This document shows, piece by piece, positions 16,322-18,954 of a stretch of 18,954 nt of DNA. The stretch's first letter is position 1. Every line of letters starts with the position of its first letter. The notes beneath the pieces are model-generated. The model worked only from the letters and a program-made list of their open reading frames with translations. It was not told where the DNA came from and made no database searches. Source of the DNA: Bacteroidota bacterium (GTDB lineage Bacteria > Bacteroidota > Bacteroidia > Bacteroidales > UBA1556). The stretch lies in NCBI GenBank assembly GCA_003973505.1, contig QNXT01000065.1:1-18954 (forward strand), written 5' to 3'. Made by a program: the position numbers and the translations under genes.

Positions 16322-17890
16322 TTATTTAATAATTTTTGGTGCATTATTTCTAATATAATCACCCACTAAATCCAATTCTTTATACATTACCTTATCCTCA
16401 GCAAATTTGGGAACTAGCTTTCGAATATCGCGATATAGTTTTGCTGAATTATCTGAAAGTTGATCTACAAAGCCCAAATAATCCACCGCCTGAACCAAGG
16501 TAAGCAATTCTATGGCAAGTACCTGGAAACTATTATTAATTACTCGACGTGCTAACATAGCCGAATTGGTTCCCATACTTACAATATCCTGATTATCATT
16601 ATTATTAGGAATACTATGAATATACATTGGATTGGAAAGCGTTTGATTTTCAGCAACGGTTGAGGTGGCTGTAAATTGCGTTCCTTGCATTCCTAAATTA
16701 ACGCCTAAAACACCCAAGTTTACGAACGGAGGGAGAATATTGTTTAGCTTATCATTCATCAAGAAATTCAACTGTCTTTCGGCCAACATAGAAAGTTTGG
16801 TAATGGCAATCTTTAATTTGTCCATCTCCAAGGAAACGTAATCACCATGGAAATTCCCTCCATGATATACCTTTCTACTTTCAATGTCGATTACCGGATT
16901 ATCACTTACCGAATTTACCTCGTTCTCAATTACTTCTTGAGTATTTTTTATGGTATCCCAAATGGGACCTAATATTTGTGGCAAACAACGTAAAGAATAA
17001 TACTCTTGAAACTTTTCATCGAACACACGAAGTTCTTTTTGATCAATGGTGTGAAATTCTCTTTTTTTCACCAACTTACTAGAAGTAGTTATCTCACGAA
17101 TGGCTTGGGCAATTTCTCGCTGACCTTGATGTCTTTTTACATTATTCAACTCTTCGGAATAATGATCATCAAATGATTGCACGATTTCGTTAATCATGGC
17201 AGAAGCTGACAACGACCAATTAAGGAGTTTTTTCGCCTCCATAATATTCACCATGGAAATACCCGACATAATGGATGTTCCATTAATCATCGCCAAACCT
17301 TCGCGAAGCCGAATTTCCAAAGGTTCAATTCCTAATTCTTTGAAAACCGATGCGGTATCTTGGCGTTTTCCTTTATAAAACACTTCCCCCTCGCCAATGA
17401 TTGACAATGCCAAATGAGCCAGTTGTACTAAGTCGCCACTGGCACCTACACCACCATGTTCAGGAATAACAGGGATAATATCATGATTGAGCATTTTCTG
17501 CAAAATCAAAACCACATCGGGATGAACTCCTGAATGTCCAAGCGAAAAATTACGCAAACGTGCCAACATTCCTGCTTTAACACATTGCATTGGAATCGCT
17601 TTTCCTGCTCCCGACGAATGACTACGAATGAGGTTATATTGTAAAGCAATACGATCTTTACGATCGACACGATGCTGTGCCATTGGACCAAAGCCCGTAT
17701 TTACTCCATAAATAATCTTCTTCTCCGTAAATTCCTTCAATAAATCAAAGGCTTTTTGCACACGCTCCATCACATCGTCGCATAATTCTACTTTTGCTCC
17801 GCCTTGCAATAGATTCTCAAAATCATCAATTGATAAATCAACTGAGTTTAAGTGTAAATTCTGCACTTTTTCGGTTTTACTTCCCTCCAT
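16322..17890 (-). CDS. Aromatic amino acid ammonia-lyase, probable tyrosine ammonia-lyase (HAL/PAL/TAL family)
   Basis: A 522-residue MIO-dependent lyase. The MIO-forming Ala-Ser-Gly is at 150-152 in HGGVGASGDLVQLAH, the catalytic Tyr at 61 in IYGVNTGFGPMAQ, and YHGGNFHGDYVSLEMDKL and NNNDNQDIVSMGTNSA lie further on. The selectivity loop reads LQYNLIRSHSSG (Ser90-His91). That is the pair of histidine ammonia-lyases, but the whole stretch recalls the tyrosine-specific enzyme FjTAL of Flavobacterium johnsoniae (from memory, not aligned). Tyrosine to 4-coumarate would supply the aryl starter. The ATG at 17890 is preferred over an in-frame TTG at 17917, because that TTG lies inside the likely -7 promoter box. 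It is the first gene of the operon. A hut-type role is unlikely: no urocanate-pathway genes are near. Confidence 0.92.
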   Translation of the reverse strand: MEGSKTEKVQNLHLNSVDLSIDDFENLLQGGAKVELCDDVMERVQKAFDLLKEFTEKKIIYGVNTGFGPMAQHRVDRKDRIALQYNLIRSHSSGAGKAIPMQCVKAGMLARLRNFSLGHSGVHPDVVLILQKMLNHDIIPVIPEHGGVGASGDLVQLAHLALSIIGEGEVFYKGKRQDTASVFKELGIEPLEIRLREGLAMINGTSIMSGISMVNIMEAKKLLNWSLSASAMINEIVQSFDDHYSEELNNVKRHQGQREIAQAIREITTSSKLVKKREFHTIDQKELRVFDEKFQEYYSLRCLPQILGPIWDTIKNTQEVIENEVNSVSDNPVIDIESRKVYHGGNFHGDYVSLEMDKLKIAITKLSMLAERQLNFLMNDKLNNILPPFVNLGVLGVNLGMQGTQFTATSTVAENQTLSNPMYIHSIPNNNDNQDIVSMGTNSAMLARRVINNSFQVLAIELLTLVQAVDYLGFVDQLSDNSAKLYRDIRKLVPKFAEDKVMYKELDLVGDYIRNNAPKIIK

Positions 17891-17914
17891 CAGCTTTCTA
17901 TATTTTATAGCCGA

Positions 17915-17922
17915 CAAATATA
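17915..17922 (-). promoter_or_regulatory. Bacteroidota-type -7 promoter box for the pigment operon
   Basis: On the minus strand this reads TATATTTG, a perfect match to the Bacteroidota -7 consensus TAnnTTTG. Transcription would begin about 7 nt downstream, near 17908, leaving a short leader of roughly 18 nt before the ATG at 17890. No good TTTG -33 element is seen at the expected distance; only T-rich sequence lies there, so the promoter may need an activator or be weak. It is the only strong box found in front of the operon. Confidence 0.55.
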
Positions 17923-17996
17923 CTGAAAATTATGAAGAAAAAGTCCGTAAAAATACCACCTTAGGCTTTCGTTTAGATTAGAAAAATACAATCCTA

Positions 17997-18017
17997 TAGT
18001 ACTGATTTTCAGTACTA
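17997..18017. promoter_or_regulatory. Perfect 9-bp inverted repeat, possible operator or weak terminator
   Basis: The arms TAGTACTGA (17997-18005) and TCAGTACTA (18009-18017) are perfectly complementary around a TTT loop. The site lies 46 nt past the peptidase stop and about 75 nt upstream of the -7 box. The stem has only three G-C pairs and no immediate run of T follows on the minus strand (a TATTTTT tract comes about 11 nt later), so it is a poor intrinsic terminator. As a dyad with further half-sites nearby it looks more like a regulator-binding site. Confidence 0.45.
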
Positions 18018-18063
18018 ATATTCAGTATCAGGATTTGCATAAAATGGCACTCTATTTTATCTT

Positions 18064-18954
18064 TTATTTATCGCTTGTCCAAACATTATTATTTGGGTAA
18101 GCATCAGGTGTTAAGTTCGTATCTAATTCTAGCTTTTTGAACTCCATAACCTTAAAGCTCCATGTAAATTTTTCACGACCATTTTTCCATACAGAAGCAG
18201 GCATGGAGAAATGTTCTTCTGTTCCGTTATTCCATGTAATTTTTAAATGAATTGGCACAGGAATGCCTCCCCTATTTACAACAGTAACTTCCTGATTATT
18301 TTTAACTTCAAGAGCCAAATCGGCATAAGCCAATTCAAAGAACCAAGGCTTCCAAAACCAAGCTAAATCTTCACCAGCTACTTCATTAAAAGTGTTAAAA
18401 AAATCATAAGGCGTGGGGTGCTTCTCCTCCCATCTGCGACTAAATTCCTGCAAGGCAAAATCAAAGGTATCGGCTCCTAAATATTCACTCAATGTATAGA
18501 ATGCCACCGATGAACGTGTATAAGCTTGGTAACGATATGCAAAACCCGTGTTGGTGGAAGGAATCATCAGAGGAATTTCTCGAATACTTCCAGCATATTT
18601 ATTATAGGATTTGATAATATCTTCAAAAGCAATATAGCTACTATCATTCGTGTATTTTGCTACAAATTTTCGAGGTAAAAAAGTTATCAATCCTTCATCC
18701 ATCCATGCATACAACTGTTCATTTAAACCGGTATTGAAAGGAAAATAGGAATGTCCAATTTCGTGAGAGGTAACATACAATGTACCCGTATAATCCCGAC
18801 TATCACCATCGTTTACCATGCCAGGAAACTCCATTCCTCCTGCCCCATTAAAAATGCTAATTTGAGGATACGGAAAAACAATCTTAGGACTTTCTTCACT
18901 AAAAAATTTAATACTCTTATGTGCAACATCAGCCACATTTCTAAAATTTATAGA
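18064..18954 (-). CDS. M1-family zinc metallopeptidase, C-terminal part (5' end cut by window)
   Basis: The reading frame is open from the right edge to a TAA at 18064, giving 296 residues of a longer protein; the true start is outside. The zinc site is complete: HEIGH followed after 18 residues by Glu (in WMDEG), the exact HExxH-x18-E gluzincin spacing. Upstream is GAGGMEFPG, corresponding to the GxMEN exopeptidase loop, here in the GGMEF/Y form common in Bacteroidota homologues. A Tyr-rich stretch YRYQAYTRSSVAFY carries the likely transition-state Tyr. The C-terminus is a short beta domain (ITWNNGTEEHFSMP). It is separated from the pigment operon by 173 nt including a promoter, so it is probably a neighbour rather than a member. 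Confidence 0.93.
   Translation of the reverse strand, partial: SINFRNVADVAHKSIKFFSEESPKIVFPYPQISIFNGAGGMEFPGMVNDGDSRDYTGTLYVTSHEIGHSYFPFNTGLNEQLYAWMDEGLITFLPRKFVAKYTNDSSYIAFEDIIKSYNKYAGSIREIPLMIPSTNTGFAYRYQAYTRSSVAFYTLSEYLGADTFDFALQEFSRRWEEKHPTPYDFFNTFNEVAGEDLAWFWKPWFFELAYADLALEVKNNQEVTVVNRGGIPVPIHLKITWNNGTEEHFSMPASVWKNGREKFTWSFKVMEFKKLELDTNLTPDAYPNNNVWTSDK

Larger units (their letters stand above)
17891..18063. other. Intergenic region between the M1 peptidase and the pigment operon
   Basis: The only sizeable non-coding gap. It holds the TATATTTG box, the perfect inverted repeat and four TCAGTA/TACTGA copies (17921-17926, 18000-18005, 18009-18014, 18022-18027). No small ORF, tRNA or clear intrinsic terminator is visible in it. 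Confidence 0.7.

Noticed and set aside
17891..17917. Extended ammonia-lyase start at the TTG at 17917
   Set aside because: The TTG lies inside the TATATTTG promoter box, and the nine extra residues show no similarity to the family N-terminus.
1..18954. Mobile elements, CRISPR arrays, tRNA or rRNA genes
   Set aside because: No transposase or integrase motifs, regularly spaced repeats or tRNA-like cloverleafs were noticed on either strand.

Overview
The window looks like chromosomal DNA of a member of the Bacteroidota: it is AT-rich, translation starts lack strong Shine-Dalgarno sites, there is a Bacteroidota-type promoter box (TATATTTG), and the gene content matches the aryl-polyene half of flexirubin-type pigment loci known from that phylum. 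All recognisable genes lie on the minus strand, so transcription runs from high to low coordinates.

Right edge (18064-18954): the C-terminal part of an M1-family (gluzincin) zinc metallopeptidase, cut by the window end and apparently unrelated to the cluster. Between it and the cluster is a 173-bp gap (17891-18063) holding the likely cluster promoter, a perfect 9-bp inverted repeat and four copies of a TCAGTA/TACTGA half-site.

Positions 17890 down to 1 hold a tight run of 16 genes, in one probable operon, with gaps of 0-39 nt and many 1-, 4-, 8- or 11-nt overlaps. In transcription order: tyrosine/histidine ammonia-lyase family enzyme; FabG-like ketoreductase; ketosynthase (KS) A; hotdog thioesterase; KS B; a degenerate KS-like protein; acyl carrier protein; KS C; a second degenerate KS whose active-site Cys is Glu; membrane-anchored polysaccharide deacetylase; LolA-like carrier; outer-membrane-type lipoprotein; FabZ-like dehydratase; GT2 glycosyltransferase with a DUF2062 tail; a 1277-residue fusion of RND/MMPL exporter, lysophospholipid acyltransferase and SAM methyltransferase; and two tandem CrtI-like FAD oxidoreductases, the second cut by the left edge.

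Working model (inference from families and gene order): the ammonia-lyase makes 4-coumarate from tyrosine as the aryl starter. The ketosynthases, ketoreductase, dehydratase and carrier protein form an uncommon type II polyketide system that extends the starter into a conjugated polyene. The acyltransferase and methyltransferase domains, and perhaps the CrtI-like enzymes, tailor or anchor the product. The exporter, LolA-like protein and lipoprotein carry it to the outer membrane. No aryl-CoA/ACP ligase, no second carrier protein and no dialkylresorcinol (DarA/DarB) genes are visible; they may lie beyond the left edge, so the window alone does not tell an aryl polyene lipid from a full flexirubin.
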